A stretch of 64,000 bases of DNA from Diorhabda sublineata (Eukaryota > Arthropoda > Insecta > Coleoptera > Chrysomelidae). The translations under genes were made by a program, and so were the position numbers. Under the pieces are notes generated by a model that saw only the letters and a program-made list of their open reading frames with translations, had not been told where the DNA came from and did no database searches. This document shows, piece by piece, positions 49,968 through 63,500 of this stretch (position 1 is the first letter of the stretch; the number at the start of each line of letters is the position of its first letter). The stretch spans positions 12,036,872 through 12,100,871 of the forward strand of contig NC_079485.1 in the NCBI RefSeq assembly GCF_026230105.1. Direction: 5' to 3'.

Positions 49968-49988
49968 AAATACTTTCAGTGTAATAGA

Positions 49989-50039
<51 letters not shown>

Positions 50040-50057
50040 ATTACACTGAAAGTATTT
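49968..50057. repeat. TA-cored perfect foldback (23-bp arms)
   Basis: The arms aaatactttcagtgtaatag+aga (49968-49990) and its exact reverse complement (50035-50057) enclose a (TA)n core of about 22 units. The whole 90-bp unit is a near-perfect palindrome and is followed by another TA tract. Confidence 0.9.
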
Positions 50058-50058
50058 A

Positions 50059-50063
<5 letters not shown>

Positions 50064-50131
<68 letters not shown>
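50064..50131. repeat. (TA)n microsatellite
   Basis: A TA tract of about 34 units follows the foldback. Confidence 0.95.
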
Positions 50132-50133
<2 letters not shown>

Positions 50134-52884
50134 TTTGTGTTGGTTTTTCCAATAAATAACTGTATTTATGTTTTTTGTGCAAGTATTTAACTCTATTATC
50201 ATTTAAATTTTCATAATAACAAAACAACAAAAATACTTAAGATGCCAACATAGTAAGTAGAGAGTTAATTGCACCACAGGATAAAAATGTAATCTTAAAA
50301 GGTACCTATTAGTCAAGACAAAATCAATTTCACGATTTGTATTCATTATTATATGAACAAAAAGTTTATGATTATTGATAAAAGATAAGCCAAGAAAATT
50401 GGAAATACTAATGTAGTAAAACATACCTCACGAAAGAGCAATGAATTCAGTACGTATAACGGTAGAGTACGGCAGTAGTAAAAATTTTACTTCATGTGTA
50501 CTTATTTCATAGTTGTTGAACTCAAGGAAAGGAAAAGTATATTTTCAACTAATCAAATTTCCAAAATTTTGTCTTTTTACTGAAAAAGTTGAGAAAAGAA
50601 CTTAACTATTAACTTCTCGCTTTAGATAAATTATATAATCGATTGAGGTAACATATAACAGACGCTTTGTATGCATGATTACTACTAAGGGAACTTGATG
50701 CAGCTTAGAAAATGGAAATGTACAGAGTCAATGTGGAAAATATGGGTTGTTACGAGCTTTGAAGTTTGTTTTCTAGTTGTTCTAATTGGAAAAAAATTTG
50801 AACATCCCCAGGAACAGCTCTATCATTAAAATCCATTTGTCAATAACACAATATCCAATTTTCTTATGAAATGGCTTCTATCAATGTCATTTATAATTCA
50901 GGTAGACTACTGAAGCCCATGTAAAGTATATTTCCGAATGCACCACGAATCTTCTTAACGAATTTAGATCGAGGTATGTCCTTTTGTGTCTATTTCTTCA
51001 TACCTTTTCAAATATTAACGAGACAATAATAGCAGACATCATAATGGTCTCCCAGATCTCTCTAACCTATTGGTACACCTAACTGCAGACACCTCATTTT
51101 TTAATAGTCTATTTGAAATGTCAACTTACGTAATATCTAAATTTTAAATGGGAAATTTCATGTTATATAGTTATTCTAAAACCTTTGGTTAGTATAAGAA
51201 ATAGCTTGTATATCAAGAACTACAGATGATACAAAAAATCTGATGGCATTTTTGGAATCAGAATGCTGGAAACATTCAAAGTAAGTTGTTGGATTCCAAA
51301 ATTTTGGATTGTGTAATTAATATTTCGGATGAGGACAAATAAAACTATCTAATAACTATATAATATCATTTATTAAAACTATAAAATTTAAAAGAATAGT
51401 TACATATAATATAATAAAGATGGATTGAACCGTATGGGAAATTTGATGTTTCTACTGTTTCTTTAGCCACCCATTTTAAAGTCATTTTGAGGATCATGTA
51501 TTCGCTTTTTGATCTTAAAATAAATCTGATTCTTCATTCTCCACTATTAAAAAGTGATGTGTACAATTTCTTCTCCAATTTTTATCTCTACTTATTATTT
51601 TAGATATTAAATATGGTAAGGAATGCTAATTGGTCACCTTTTTAATCAAACAGGATTGTTGAAAAAATATCATTAGCTATTTCATTGCGAGTACAAGGAA
51701 ATTGAAAATTTCAAGTTTCTGCTTTTACTAAATTTTGAGAAAAAAAGTCTTGATTTTCATCACCACCTTTCAACGGTAATATAATTTCATAAGGACAATC
51801 ACATGAATTGAATAATAGCTCAAAGTTTTCGTTGATTTAAAATAGTTTCTAGAAAAAAATACCAACAGACTCCTAAATTTCCAACAATAAATATTTTTAA
51901 AATGTTTCCCAAACATGCTGTCAGGAAATTGTTTATTTTGTGTAGTGCAGTATTTCCACTACTTCCAAACAACAACGATATGTGTATGGTTCACGAACCC
52001 TTTTTTGTTTATCACGTAACACTATTTTGGACACTGTCTGTGGTATTTTTAATTATTTATATATAGTACAAGCATTCCGACATCCACATAACGTATTACC
52101 ATAACTAATTATAGCTTATGTTATAATAGTGTATAATATACACAGGACATTTGGTTTTCAATTGAAATAAGAATTAAAATTGTAGCTGTAGGTATGTGTG
52201 CATACATTCATTACCATTTTTCAAAGTAAAATTAAACAAATGGCTCAACATATGAAATGAAAATTTAGATAGGAATCTTTTCAATGGCTCACAAATGGGT
52301 GGGTCACATGAACTTTATTAAGGGCCAATGGTTGGTTTATTTATTCATTTCTTGTGTTTAACAGAAAATGAATATACGAAAACTATAAAAAATATAAATT
52401 GCAGAAACATGACGTATTTGAAATTATATAATAAGTATCAAATGATTTGATTTGAAAAATCAATCGATACATATGGCTTAAATTTTGAATTGATCAGAAG
52501 AGATGGTCGGGCGTTACAGGCTTAATAAAGTTTGTAGGGTGATCTACGAAATCTAGTATGCGGATGTTGTTAAATTTTCACCCGTGCTAGAGGAGAGTTA
52601 ACGTGTTTAGATTATCATTGTGATATTTTGAAAATAATCCCTTATAATTATCTCAGTTTGAATATTGAAATATCCAACGGAATTTAATGTAGTATGAATA
52701 TTGATCGACTTGAGAAGCTCCAAATATAAACCAATTTGAAATTTACAGAGTCAATCAGTATTATCTAGAAATAATGTGAGTGAATGTGGAACTTCAAAGC
52801 CTTCAATATTTTTTTATAGTGCTGCATCATACGTTTGTAATTCTCTGTTTGTTATATCATCATTAACAGCTTTCATCGATCCAC
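50132..52884. other. Non-coding AT-rich stretch
   Basis: No gene or repeat is supported in this stretch. Confidence 0.5.
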
Positions 52885-53132
52885 TGCAAGATGAAAAGCT
52901 CTCCTGGATTATATTAAATATTAGAAATATTTCTATCAAAGTCAATTTGAATATTGAATTTTAAATTCCATGAAATTAAAAATTTTTACAAGCTTTAATA
53001 ATATCAAAATCACCGGAAATCTTGATTAATTATTTCCCCGAAGATGAATACATAAGTATTTGAAAGCTCGGAAAATATATTGAAGTTAGTCCACTTTGGT
53101 GTTTCGTTGCCACGTTCCCAATAAAAAACTAC

Positions 53133-53133
<1 letters not shown>
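52885..53133 (+). repeat. TA-flanked dispersed repeat, copy 3
   Basis: The copy extends further upstream than copy 2, sharing 'atatttctatcaa', 'gaatattgaattttaaatt' and 'aaaatttttaca' with the reverse complement of copy 1. It then has 'gatgaatacataagtattt' and 'gaaagctcggaaaatatatt', and ends 'cgttcccaataaaaaactac' against a TA tract. Confidence 0.75.
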
Positions 53134-53171
<38 letters not shown>

Positions 53172-53236
53172 TTGTCAGAAGATTCATACATATATGTGTG
53201 TGTGTTTATATATATATATGAATATTCTGACAACTC
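53134..53236. repeat. TA tracts with inverted-repeat arms
   Basis: After a (TA)n tract (53134-53168), 'gagttgtcagaagattcata' (53170-53189) is inverted as 'tatgaatattctgacaactc' (53217-53236) with one mismatch. The space between is a TG/TA-rich core. Confidence 0.8.
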
Positions 53237-53319
53237 AGAATATTTTGGAAAAGACTGAAATAAGTCGAGACGTCAATTTTATCTATCTTTTAAAACTTAT
53301 GTAATTTCAGATAATATCT

Positions 53320-53321
<2 letters not shown>

Positions 53322-53381
<60 letters not shown>
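53322..53381. repeat. (TA)n microsatellite
   Basis: A TA tract of about 30 units. Confidence 0.95.
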
Positions 53382-53383
<2 letters not shown>

Positions 53384-55426
53384 CATAATTTTAAGTTCAT
53401 TATCATATAAAGTTTAATTCTTACGAATGTATTTTATCTCGAAGTTTTGTCTTATTCATTGCAAAATTAATTTGTGGGATTTAAAATTTATTGGTGTTGG
53501 AAAGCACATGTTTTCTGGCATGTGTGTGCAAGGGTGTTGGTTGAGCCGACACTGTAGCACCATATTACGGTATTATAGGTTAGGAGCAAGAGCTTCCACG
53601 GGGTGGCAGAGGGCTCTAGCCCGTCAAGGTACAGCGTTTTGATTAATGTCAGTGCGACATGCGATTAGATTTGTGTAAATTGGCAACAGTGTAGGAATAT
53701 ATTGTACACATAAGGTTGACTATGATTTTGGCAATCGATAGATTTTATTATGGTGGGAAAATACAACATGTCGTGTCATGATACCACATTTTAGGAATAA
53801 TTTCACGATTAATTGGGCGAATTGGATTCGCACTTCCGTTTTATAGAACCTCTAACTGCGTTTGATAAAAAGAGTGCGATATCATTAAATCAGTAGCGGC
53901 GATTTAGGAGGTAATTAAAAAAAGGGACATGGATTTGGTCTAATGAGAAGATCGTCAAACCGTAATTTTTATATTAGTACCGCTGATTTTGATTTTTATA
54001 GTTTATTTCAGACAGGTATAGAGTAATAAAATCCCATTAGGTATGCAAAGGGACCACAGAGTGACCCAACAAATATTTAAGTCACTTTCATAGTTTGACA
54101 TTGATTTCATTGTACAAATACTGAAAATAGTGTGCCAAAGGCGTGCCAGTAGGATACTCGTAAAAAGGAGAGCCGAATTTGAAATAGGGTTGGAATTAGG
54201 CAGAGGCACTAATAAAATGTTAAACGGTACCTGTTAAACCCAAAACGTAACTGTATAATCTACTACCCAAGTAATCCCTACACAATATTTCGATATTGAT
54301 ACTTCAGGCCAGAAAACATACTTTTCCTAATTCTCTTACGCAATTACTTGAAATTTTAATATTACAAACAATACTATTTCAAGACCTACACCTATGGTAG
54401 ACACCGAAATTGAGCTGAACTGGATGGAGTTTTATTACTCAATACCTTTCTGAAATAGACTATAGTTTAACCCGAATAATCGTACTAGATATGGCCCCAA
54501 CATTTATTAAGATATTAAATGTTTATCATTATAGAATAGATGATTGCAAAAATTACTTTTCTTCTATGATTTGTTCAATTTTTTGAAACAATATTTTTAA
54601 CAGTTCTCATAAATTATAATGAAAACGGTAAGACGGAATGTTTCGACAATGTTTATCAAACCGAAATTGGACTGCGTATTTTCAAGAATTATTGTGTTTT
54701 CCATACTCTTCCAATTGTTTGTGCCCTATTAAAAAAATAAGGAATGCAAATAATTTAAATTAGTTTTATTTTATTGGTTTACAACTGCGTTAGTGTTATT
54801 TCAGAAGTAAGTATTCACTTTTATTTCATGAACAATCAATCAGTTCCGACAAACATTAAAAACAAACATTAATTAATAGCTTCCATCTTCGTAACTATTT
54901 TTGATAATACATCATAAAATTTAAACATACATTTCTTATCTTTGGAGATTCGCTTAGAACGTCACGATGCATTACTAGTGACTGTCGGTGTATCTTCATG
55001 CTGTGAGCAAAAAAACTAATTTTACATAACATTAATTCTGCAGCATTTTCTGTCGGTGTAACAGATTCTCAATATTTGGAAATATTTCCGTTATAAAGGT
55101 CGATAAAAAGAATGTCGAAGCTGCCTCTGTTTAATAGAACACTGTAGTATAGTTAATTTTTGACTAATTCAGGATGAATTGGTTGTAGAAAACAATCATA
55201 TAAATACAAGGAATTGGAGAGTTGGTTCAGTTTTTGAAAATTTGTTTCGTATAGTGTAATGTGTAAATTTGGAGGTAAGAAAATATATCGTGTGCTTAAA
55301 TTCATTCTTTCCATCAGAATAAAATGTAAATAAATAAGATAACATTAATAATTTAGTAATATAAATAAAGACACTAAGTGTCTTGAAATCAATAGAACTA
55401 AATAAAAGCAAAATTTAGGTTGCGAA
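53382..55426. other. Non-coding stretch, partly GC-richer
   Basis: From 53500 to 54000 the sequence is less AT-rich ('cacggggtggcagagggctc'). It may be part of an unidentified repeat. Nothing in either strand is recognisable as a protein. Confidence 0.4.
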
Positions 55427-55860
55427 ATGGCAGAGTTTGAAAAGCATACTGAATTAATAAAAAGACAGACCGGAAAGTGATGGCTTGGAACCACAAGACG
55501 AGGCGTCCACTGTTATCTCGCCAATTTCTGCTAAAATCGATGAGAAGATTTCAATTATTAAGAAAGATATTTTGACTGAGAAAATGTAAACTATTTCAGC
55601 TGACTCACAGATTCAAAAATAGTAGAAGATACAAATGAAATCCGTGAACCAGAAAACACCCCAAGATAGAATGCAGTTTTACCTGAGTTAAGTCACCAAA
55701 GTACAATGGAAAGATGTCATGGACAAATTATTTAATCAGATGGAAGCAGCAGCTAAAGCGAATAATCGGTTCGATTAGGAGAAGTCAACCATCGTGCTAC
55801 GGGAAGAAGCGTTTGATATTCTTCAGACGATACCCCTGAGAAACGGATAATTTGTTTATA
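55427..55860 (+). pseudogene. Ty3/gypsy Gag N-terminal relic
   Basis: A start-like 'MAEFEKHTELIKRQTGK' (about 55428) is followed, after a frame change, by 'DGLEPQDEASTVISPISAK' and 'EKISIIKKDILTEKM'. Further on, 'VQWKDVMDKLFNQMEAAAKA' and 'EKSTIVLREEAFDILQTIP' (55701-55846) match the retrotransposon Gag domain, where W-x-x-Y/L..Q.E.AA.AN.W....K...L...LRG.A...L..I is usual. A TAG interrupts it near 55778. No LTR, pol or zinc knuckle is found nearby. It is a separate element from the provirus at the left end. Confidence 0.6.
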
Positions 55861-56339
55861 ACTTTTGTGATTATTTAGATAAAGATAAAATTAGGATATA
55901 TTGCAGGAGATCTCGTCATTGATATCCTTGCATTTTGAAAAAGATATAATAATACACAACAAGATGATTTAAATTTTAAAAAATATGTAAACAACTTGAA
56001 TAATTCTGTCAGTAATTGAAATCCGAAATAATCCAAACAGTTCACCAGCTCTTCAAATATTTAATTAATCTGACTAAGCTGTCAGAAAGTAAGTGGAGAA
56101 AATTCATTTTGAATTTTTATTTATTATTATTTTAGAAACGCAACTAGAATTAGGATATTTTTTTTAAATTGGCAGTGGTAAAGCATTGATTAACAATTCA
56201 TAAGTAAACATCGCAATACAGAACATTTAATGATCCTGGACATAATTTGTGTTGAATGCTATCAAAATAATCTACCTTAAGTTTCGTTTTCAACTTCAAT
56301 GACTTGACAAAAGCATACTAAAGGAAAATGTCTTCTCTT
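55861..56339. other. Non-coding AT-rich stretch
   Basis: Nothing recognisable lies here beyond decayed sequence after the gag relic. Confidence 0.45.
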
Positions 56340-57010
56340 ATTTTATCTTCTTATGGACTTTTTTTGTCTTTTTTCATAGGCTGCACAATTACGTATCGTT
56401 ACTTTTTCATGTACAATTTTTATTTTCAGTATTCTTTCAATATTTTTCCAGTTTTCATGATTGTGTTCTATTTCCCTAGATAGGTTTTTCCATTCTTGTA
56501 AAGTCTTTAATTTTATTTTGACATCTCTGTTTTGACCATATTTTCTAACTTTTTATTTAACCACTTGTTCTTTTACTCCTTATATAAATTATTTGTTGCA
56601 AACCTTCTCAATACATAGTTTGTTGTGTTTTTTCTTATCGTAGCCCATTGAATTGTAATATTTTTGTTTTTATCCTAATTTTCCCATACGCTATTATCAA
56701 ACAAGTCCTTGCTTTTCGGTTCATTTGCTAATTTTCTAAAAACCTCTCAAGCGGTTTTTCTCATATTATTTTTCATTTCTAGCCAGATCTTTCCTATATG
56801 TGTATGTAAAGTATAACTCGCCGGATTATTTGTTCTCAGAAATCTCTTGGTACTTAATTTCTTCGACTTTAAGCATCCCATTTTTAATACAGCTAATACT
56901 AAATAGTGATCAGCCTCCGCTTGATCTCCTCTGTACGATCTCTAATTAGTGGTATTTCTCTTCATTTTGTTCTGTTGTTACCATGATCTTTCTTCAATTT
57001 TTCCTGATGG
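56340..57010 (-). pseudogene. LINE relic, RTE-like endonuclease end and linker
   Basis: On the minus strand 'SYRGDQAEADHYLVLAVLKM' (about 56940-56880) matches the end of the endonuclease of RTE-type LINEs, where the catalytic His sits in S/A-D-H-Y-L-V. It continues as 'TKRFLRTNNPASYTLH' and 'IGKIWLEMKNNMRKTA', the Lys-rich linker expected before reverse transcriptase. After that the frame decays ('KNGKTYLGK', 'YVIVQPMKKDK'). No reverse transcriptase remains. The RTE assignment is inferred from the style of the motif. Confidence 0.5.
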
Positions 57011-58044
57011 GTATCTTCATGTCACATTGTATCTTCCTCGATACTCAAATTTTGTGGAAGTCGAAGACATTTGTTTAGGTAAGTAAGAATGTGATTCGAA
57101 CATGCATCTTACCGTTCCCATTTTATAAAAATAGAAGTGAATGAATCTGATCTTTGTTAATAGTGTAATAAAAGGGCCAGTATAAACCACATATTTTGAA
57201 AATGTTGAAGATACAAATATAGTATCAATGTCCTAATTGGGGACCTTAGAAAATTTGAGGACAAAAATTCCATGAATGACGCCTCGGCATGTCGCGTGTT
57301 TCGTTGTTTACCTCTTTGTTTATGCAAGAGTATCATTGACAGCTATTTTACTTTTTGTAATTTCAAATACGAGAACTCTAAGTAATGTAATTCTATCAGT
57401 AAAAAAAAATATATTGCTAAGAAATATTACTTATTTATATAGTTAGATAGTATTCACTAATATAATGATATATAGAATACCTATTACATTAAATAATCAT
57501 TTTGTTTAAAAAAATATATTATACTTTATATCGCTTACTACTTTTTTATATCTATATCCTCGGTATGTGAATAATTCCCATAGTTATCAGTTATAAAAAG
57601 TAATTTTTAGGAAAATTTCTATAGTATAAGTACATTCATAACATTAGCTCTTAAAGCTACTTTAGCGATTTTACCAAATATAATATATATTCTCGTTGTA
57701 TGTACGTCCTTTTATTTTCTCTAGTATACTTCTTTTGTGTACCATGTAGAGCACAAAGTCTCTAATTATTATAAATTTATCCTGAGAGTTGCACATTTTT
57801 AGCTGCTGTTTCTCCCGTAAATATGAACCAGTTATAGGTATGGTATATTTTATATTGAAGTTGAAAATCAGATTATGAATATTTAGTTGGTGTTGTTCTG
57901 TTGCATCATTTCGTTTCAGTATTATGCTGTGTTGGAGAAACTTTGGCTTTTGGTTAGAATTGCTGGAAGTGGTGGAATTAAGAGGAGAAGTACTCAGAGT
58001 TTCTTTTATTTTATCAGTATTTTTCGAGAAATTTGATTTACCTA
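57011..58044. other. Non-coding AT-rich stretch
   Basis: No feature is supported here. Confidence 0.5.
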
Positions 58045-59050
58045 TTACTTGGCGTTCTCATGAAAAATAGAAAGTGTCTGGGAAATATATTTTTTCCAAC
58101 CAATGCTAATAAAGATCATTATTGACATGTGCTTCACATCCTTTTCAAATAATGTTTGGAATCATAGAGTGTACATAATAGACTATTAATCTGTGACCAA
58201 GTGTCAAAATAGGCTTCAGTTTAAGCAATTTTTTCTTCATTTGAGCTAAATTTCGTACCAGTGAGCATTTTTTTAAGATCAGCGGATAGCCAGTAGTTAC
58301 TGAAGGTCAGTATACGGTGGATGAGGAAGCATTTCAAGGTATAATTCGTTCAATTTAACCATCGTGGTCATCGACTTGTGATTCGGTACATTTTGCATTC
58401 AACAACTATGTAATATTCCCTATTGATTGTCACTCCCTTTTGGAGATAGTAGATGAACAATACTCCATGCGCGTCCCAAAATATTGAATCTATAACCTTC
58501 CCAGCTGACTGTTGTGGACGCTTCGGACGTGGTTCACCGGCTGCAGTCCTCTCAGATGATGATCGTTTTGATTCCAGAGTGAAGTGATGGATCCATGTTT
58601 CATCCATTGTCATAAATCGATGCAAAAAATCTGAAATATTACGTGTAAAAGTTTCCAAACAATGCTCTGAATCATCATCACGTTGTTTTTGATCGACTGC
58701 AAGTAAGCGCGACACCCACTTTGAAAAGAGCTTTCTCATGGTCAAACATTCATGCATAATTGTAAACACACTACCTTCTGATATCTTTACAATTTCAATT
58801 TACGATTAGATATAACCAACTGATGGACTTTTTTGATGTTTTGTGGAGTAACCACCTCATTTGGACGACCAGAACGTTCACCATCATTTGTGTCTGTACA
58901 CTTGTAAATTCAGCAAGCCAATAACAAATGGCTCTTTTCAATGGAGCGGAGGAGTCCGGATAACACTTTTCAAGCCATTGCTGAGCTTGTATTGTATTTT
59001 TTTAATCAAGAGACAATGATAACTTAACAGACAAAATTGTTTTGCTTTCA
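58045..59050 (-). pseudogene. mariner transposase relic
   Basis: On the minus strand the N-terminal helix-turn-helix remains are 'QWLEKCYPDSSAPLKRAICY' (from about 59000) and 'NEVVTP'-like sequence. The open segment 58769-58368 holds 'RKLFSKWVSRLLAVDQKQR', 'MTMDETWIHHFTLESKRSS' (first catalytic Asp) and 'FWDAHGVLFIYYLQKGVTIN'. The C-terminal part reads 'LKKMLTGTKFSSNEEKIA' and 'TEAYFDTWSQIN' (about 58260-58190), ending near 'IGWKKYISQ'. The segment with the second and third catalytic Asp (the HDNARPH- and YSPDLAP-like motifs) is deleted. Terminal inverted repeats are not resolved. The copy is inactive. Confidence 0.85.
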
Positions 59051-60328
59051 TTGTTATGAAAATAACAAAATTAGCTTCACTTAAATGGCTGTCATTTTTT
59101 CCTACTAATCGAAATGTTATGAAATTTTACACATAGTCTTTTGAAAGTTGGTACTTCATAAACTTCAAATGGAATGCCACACAGCGCCATCTTTGTGTCA
59201 GTCACACGACTTATTGAGTGATGTAATATGTTAGATCGAATATTGCAAATCTGAAAATGAAATATATTACACTTTCACTATCATTATAAATCGAGAAATT
59301 TATGAGTTTATGTTGCCATCGACTTAACACGAACATACTTATGATTACAAACTTGATTTTTATACAACTCTTAAAATTAATATTTTTTTGTTTCTGTGAA
59401 TATGTGACATTTTCATATTGTCTAGACACTCCTCATTTTTCTTTCTTGATAGAAATGAACATGTACGCCTTTATTTTTATCTTGAATACGTGGTATGATG
59501 TTATAAAACCTTTGTCAATAACATAAAGCAACGTTCTATTGATAGAAAATAGCTCCTTTTCTAAATACCGATACGCTCAATATCACCTATTACCAAGAAT
59601 CCTTCAAGATTTGCTTTTGGATGAGAAAATTAATTGTGTTTTATTTTTCCGTTTTTCGATACATCTCCAACAATGGGATAAATATCAAAGGCAATATATC
59701 TCTTAACGCTTGTTGGCTATATTCCATTAAGTAGATATGCGCTGGGATGCCATCCTGGATTCAGAGTAGGCTCGACTCACGTGTTCATTTCTTGAGTTTT
59801 TGTTGCATTTACAAGAAAATTAACTATGATTAAGAGATTTCAAGTATCTGAAAATGACGTCATATTCTGCAATTATGCATCATTTGAGCTGTTCTCTCAA
59901 AAAAGGATGGTAGTTTCTCTAAAGAAAAATCCAACTTATTCATCACTAACATATGCAGGTTGTAAATTTGGAAATATATCACACTCTATACTGTGGACAT
60001 TTTGTGAAATTCGAAAATATGCAGAGCAGTTTGCTAATTTATTTTCAACTAAATTACAACAACCATCTAGCGCGAGTGGAAACAAACTTTGAAATCTTAA
60101 ATGGAAATTGGTACCTTTCCAAAAGCACCACATATTTGTCGTTTTTAAGCCTCTCGCTAAAAATTTTGTGAAAACGGTAAACAAGCTTCAGGTATCAAAA
60201 ATACTGAATGATATTATATTAAAATATAAGTTATAGATTATAAAAACTAAGAAACAAAACTTTTAGCAATAATCAAACTAAAAATAAAAAATAATTATTG
60301 GCATAAGATTAAAATTACTGAAGAGAGC
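59051..60328. other. Non-coding stretch
   Basis: The first 150 bp are probably the untranslated end of the mariner element. Open frames at 59826-60092 and on the other strand overlap each other and have no recognisable motif. Confidence 0.45.
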
Positions 60329-60504
60329 ATTAATGTCACTAATGCAGAAGCTTGGGGTGCTTTCTATGACATTTTAAGTTTTCAGAAATCGAAAAAATCA
60401 TTCGGACAGTCCGGAAACTGGAAATCAGACTCATATATATTGATTATAATTAGTTTAAAATTGTCATAGAAAGCACCCCACGCTTTTATAATAGTGACAT
60501 TAAT
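60329..60504. mobile_element. 176-bp palindromic MITE
   Basis: The left arm 'attaatgtcactaatgcaga' with 'ggggtgctttctatgacatt' is repeated inverted on the right ('gtcatagaaagcacccc' with 'atagtgacattaat'). The arms are about 45 bp with a few differences. The centre has no coding capacity. The family is unknown. Confidence 0.8.
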
Positions 60505-63500
60505 TTTCATATATATAATTTCATTCTTATTTGATGAATTATTTTTTACTGCTTGTTTTTCAATTTTTCAAACTATAATTTATTTTTCGTTCAAGTAGTG
60601 TTCACATAAAGAGAATTAAAATTCTTCTTGTGCAAGTAAAACATCAGATATGAAAGATATTCACAAAGTAATTCGAATCAGATATATGTCCTGGAATTAG
60701 TTGCTTAGGTAAGTGAAACTAGTTCTGTTGCTAGTAAAAATTAAATAAATAAATAAGTTCCATGTTAAGGATGAAGCACAGATAAAATTTTTAGGAACCT
60801 TAACTGCATAATAACGTTCCACATCACTTTTATAGTTAAATAAATTTTACTCCTATAAAATTAAAATCATTTAACAGCATTAAGGACGAGCTTATGAAAA
60901 AGTGATTATGATTGAAAACGTTAATATTTTGTACAATATTTGCTTTATTAATAAGTGTTTTCTGAATGGGCGTGTTACCAAGCAAAATTGTAGAGAGTGG
61001 AGCTATTAAAATCTTCGACTAGGTAAAGTAATAATTGATCCCTTTCTAACAAATAGGTGGAAAATGAAATTGATGCGGCTGGTAGTACGATATTTGTCAC
61101 TTCCAATAAAATGATTCTTCGCCGCATTATTTTCTTCTATGTTTACAGATATCAAATTATATATTTGCTGGCATGAAATTGGTTGAAAAGAAGCAGTAAA
61201 ATAGATGTCTTTCTATGGTTTCATCTAAAATCGATTATTTATGAAATACAACCTCGATATTTGAAGAATTTTGAAGATAAGAATAACAGCGACGTATAAA
61301 GAACTTCAGACAGAAGTTTTCAGAATGTGGGTTCAAGAGCAATTTTTATGACTGTTTACAAATACTGGACAACATTCCAAAAATTTAATGAACCAAGTTG
61401 GTTTCTTATTTTAATTTATCATGTTTTGCTGCGAAACACTTGATACGTATGATATCAACACCAAGTGTTTGCTTTTGTTTTTGGAAATTAGTTAAACGAC
61501 CTTTATAATGAGGTATCACTCCATCCCTATATCTATTTGAGATTTTACGAGTTGTGTGCGACCCCGGAAAGAGCTTGATGTAATTCGATTGAAAACCAAC
61601 CTACAAACTGTTCATGTGTGTTCATCCTTAGTTAATAACAAACATTATCTAGGTTATTTTTTCATTTTGTTCCACTTTTATTAGGACAAACAAATTTAAA
61701 AGAATTTTATTCTAACACCTATTTCTCTCCAACAATATAGAAAATAATTTATCTAATTTTTCAGCATACATCACATTACCAGGAAAATATAGTTCTCAGC
61801 ATTGTCGACAAATATCCATTACATTGCATTCCGGCTTAAGTTTTTCTGGAAAGAAAGGAAAAAACAAAATTTTATAAAAATATTTAAAAGTTTGTATTTT
61901 ATATGAACTGTTTGAAAAGAGTTAGGTAAAAGTTTTCCATTGTTGTTCTAAAGTTAGTTTTCTTATCAAACATTCATCACTATTTATTACAGCTTTGTTT
62001 AATATTCTCGATATCATTCAGTGCGCTATATTAATTCCTAAATAGTTCATATTAGATTTCTCGTCTGTCTTTTTTATTGAAATGAGGTGTGAATGATGTT
62101 CATATTATTTCTAACCTTCACCACATCTTATATTCTGTTTCTTTTTCTCCTTCTTTCTACCCTAGTTTCCTGGTATAATTATTCTTCCACTCCTACCACA
62201 TGTACTCGTAACAAACAAGCTTACGAATTTTTTGTTACTAATATTCTGTTTGGATTGAAAGAACTCACTTCAGCCACAATAATTAATGTAAATGAGCACT
62301 ATAATTTCCATGTGAAATTGTTTAAGCACAAATACTCACTTTTAAGACTTGAAATTAACCTTAAATGTTTAAAAGTTAAAATATTTCAAGACATCCCTGC
62401 TAAAAATCCAGAGGCGAATTGTCGTTAGTTTTATTCGTCGATAAATCTCGAATTTGTAAGAGAGCGTCTCTGGCAGACTTAGGAAGATTCATTTTAGGTA
62501 TTACTTCCTAAAATCTTGAGAATCACTACTTAAAGCTATTGAATTCCAAGTAAAAACTCAAATTGAATTTGACTAGGAATCAATAAGTTCATAATGTTCT
62601 CCGTCCACATGATTTTTAACTTAGAATCATAGGATTTTAATGAGCCCCGTAATGTGTCAAAATTTAATCGAAAATATCCGTGGCCATCTACTGTAATTAT
62701 TAATAGATTCAATAAAAACTACTGAGGTATCGACCAAATAATTTATATGTTACTATTACTAGATACAATGAGATAAACGGTGGCTTTATTTGGTGAAGAA
62801 ATTATTTATTAGGCAAAATCAACTTTATCAAAGAAACGAATTTTACATTACAATAATGAAATCATAAGTAATACGTCGCATTTCAGTAACAAGCGTCATA
62901 ACACAAATTACTTAGTAAATTTAAGAAACATAACTTAGCCTAATTTATAACCATGGAAATGCGGAAACCAACAAAAATAGAACCAAGTAGTGATAAACAT
63001 TGAATAATTCAACAATATAAGGTTCTTGTGAAAGTCGTCATATCTTGGAAACATTTCAAATTTGGAAACAAAATTTTTATTTTTTATTAGTTATTACTAG
63101 GATTATGAATTTGTGAACAATAACAATTGTGGCTAGTAGATTCAAAAAAGTATTCTTACCTCCACAAACAAACTTCTATGTATAAGCATTATATGTCATT
63201 TTTCTCTTTCAACTATGGCGAGATTTCACGAACTCAGGTTCAAATCAAAAAATAAAAAAGGTAGTGCAAAAACTAATTATAAATTTCTATGAGAAAGTTC
63301 AAATACAACATTATAACTCTAGCTTATAAATATGGAAAACTTTCGAAAACAGTTGTTAATGTATAAGTTTGCTCCAACATCACATTTTTGTACGGCATCT
63401 GAACCGTCATGGAATTATTAGGTTCGATTGTGTGCCCAAGGTTTAATATTGCAAGATTTCATTTTCGTGCAAAGGTAAATGATTTTAAAAATTTTCAAAA

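Noticed and set aside
53500..53640. GC-richer segment considered as a tRNA or SINE
   Set aside because: I could not fold a cloverleaf or find A and B box promoter motifs with proper spacing.
62093..62428. 111-codon open frame with hydrophobic N-terminus
   Set aside because: No recognisable domain and no exon-like context. An AT-rich region of this size yields such frames by chance, and hydrophobic residues follow from T-rich codons.
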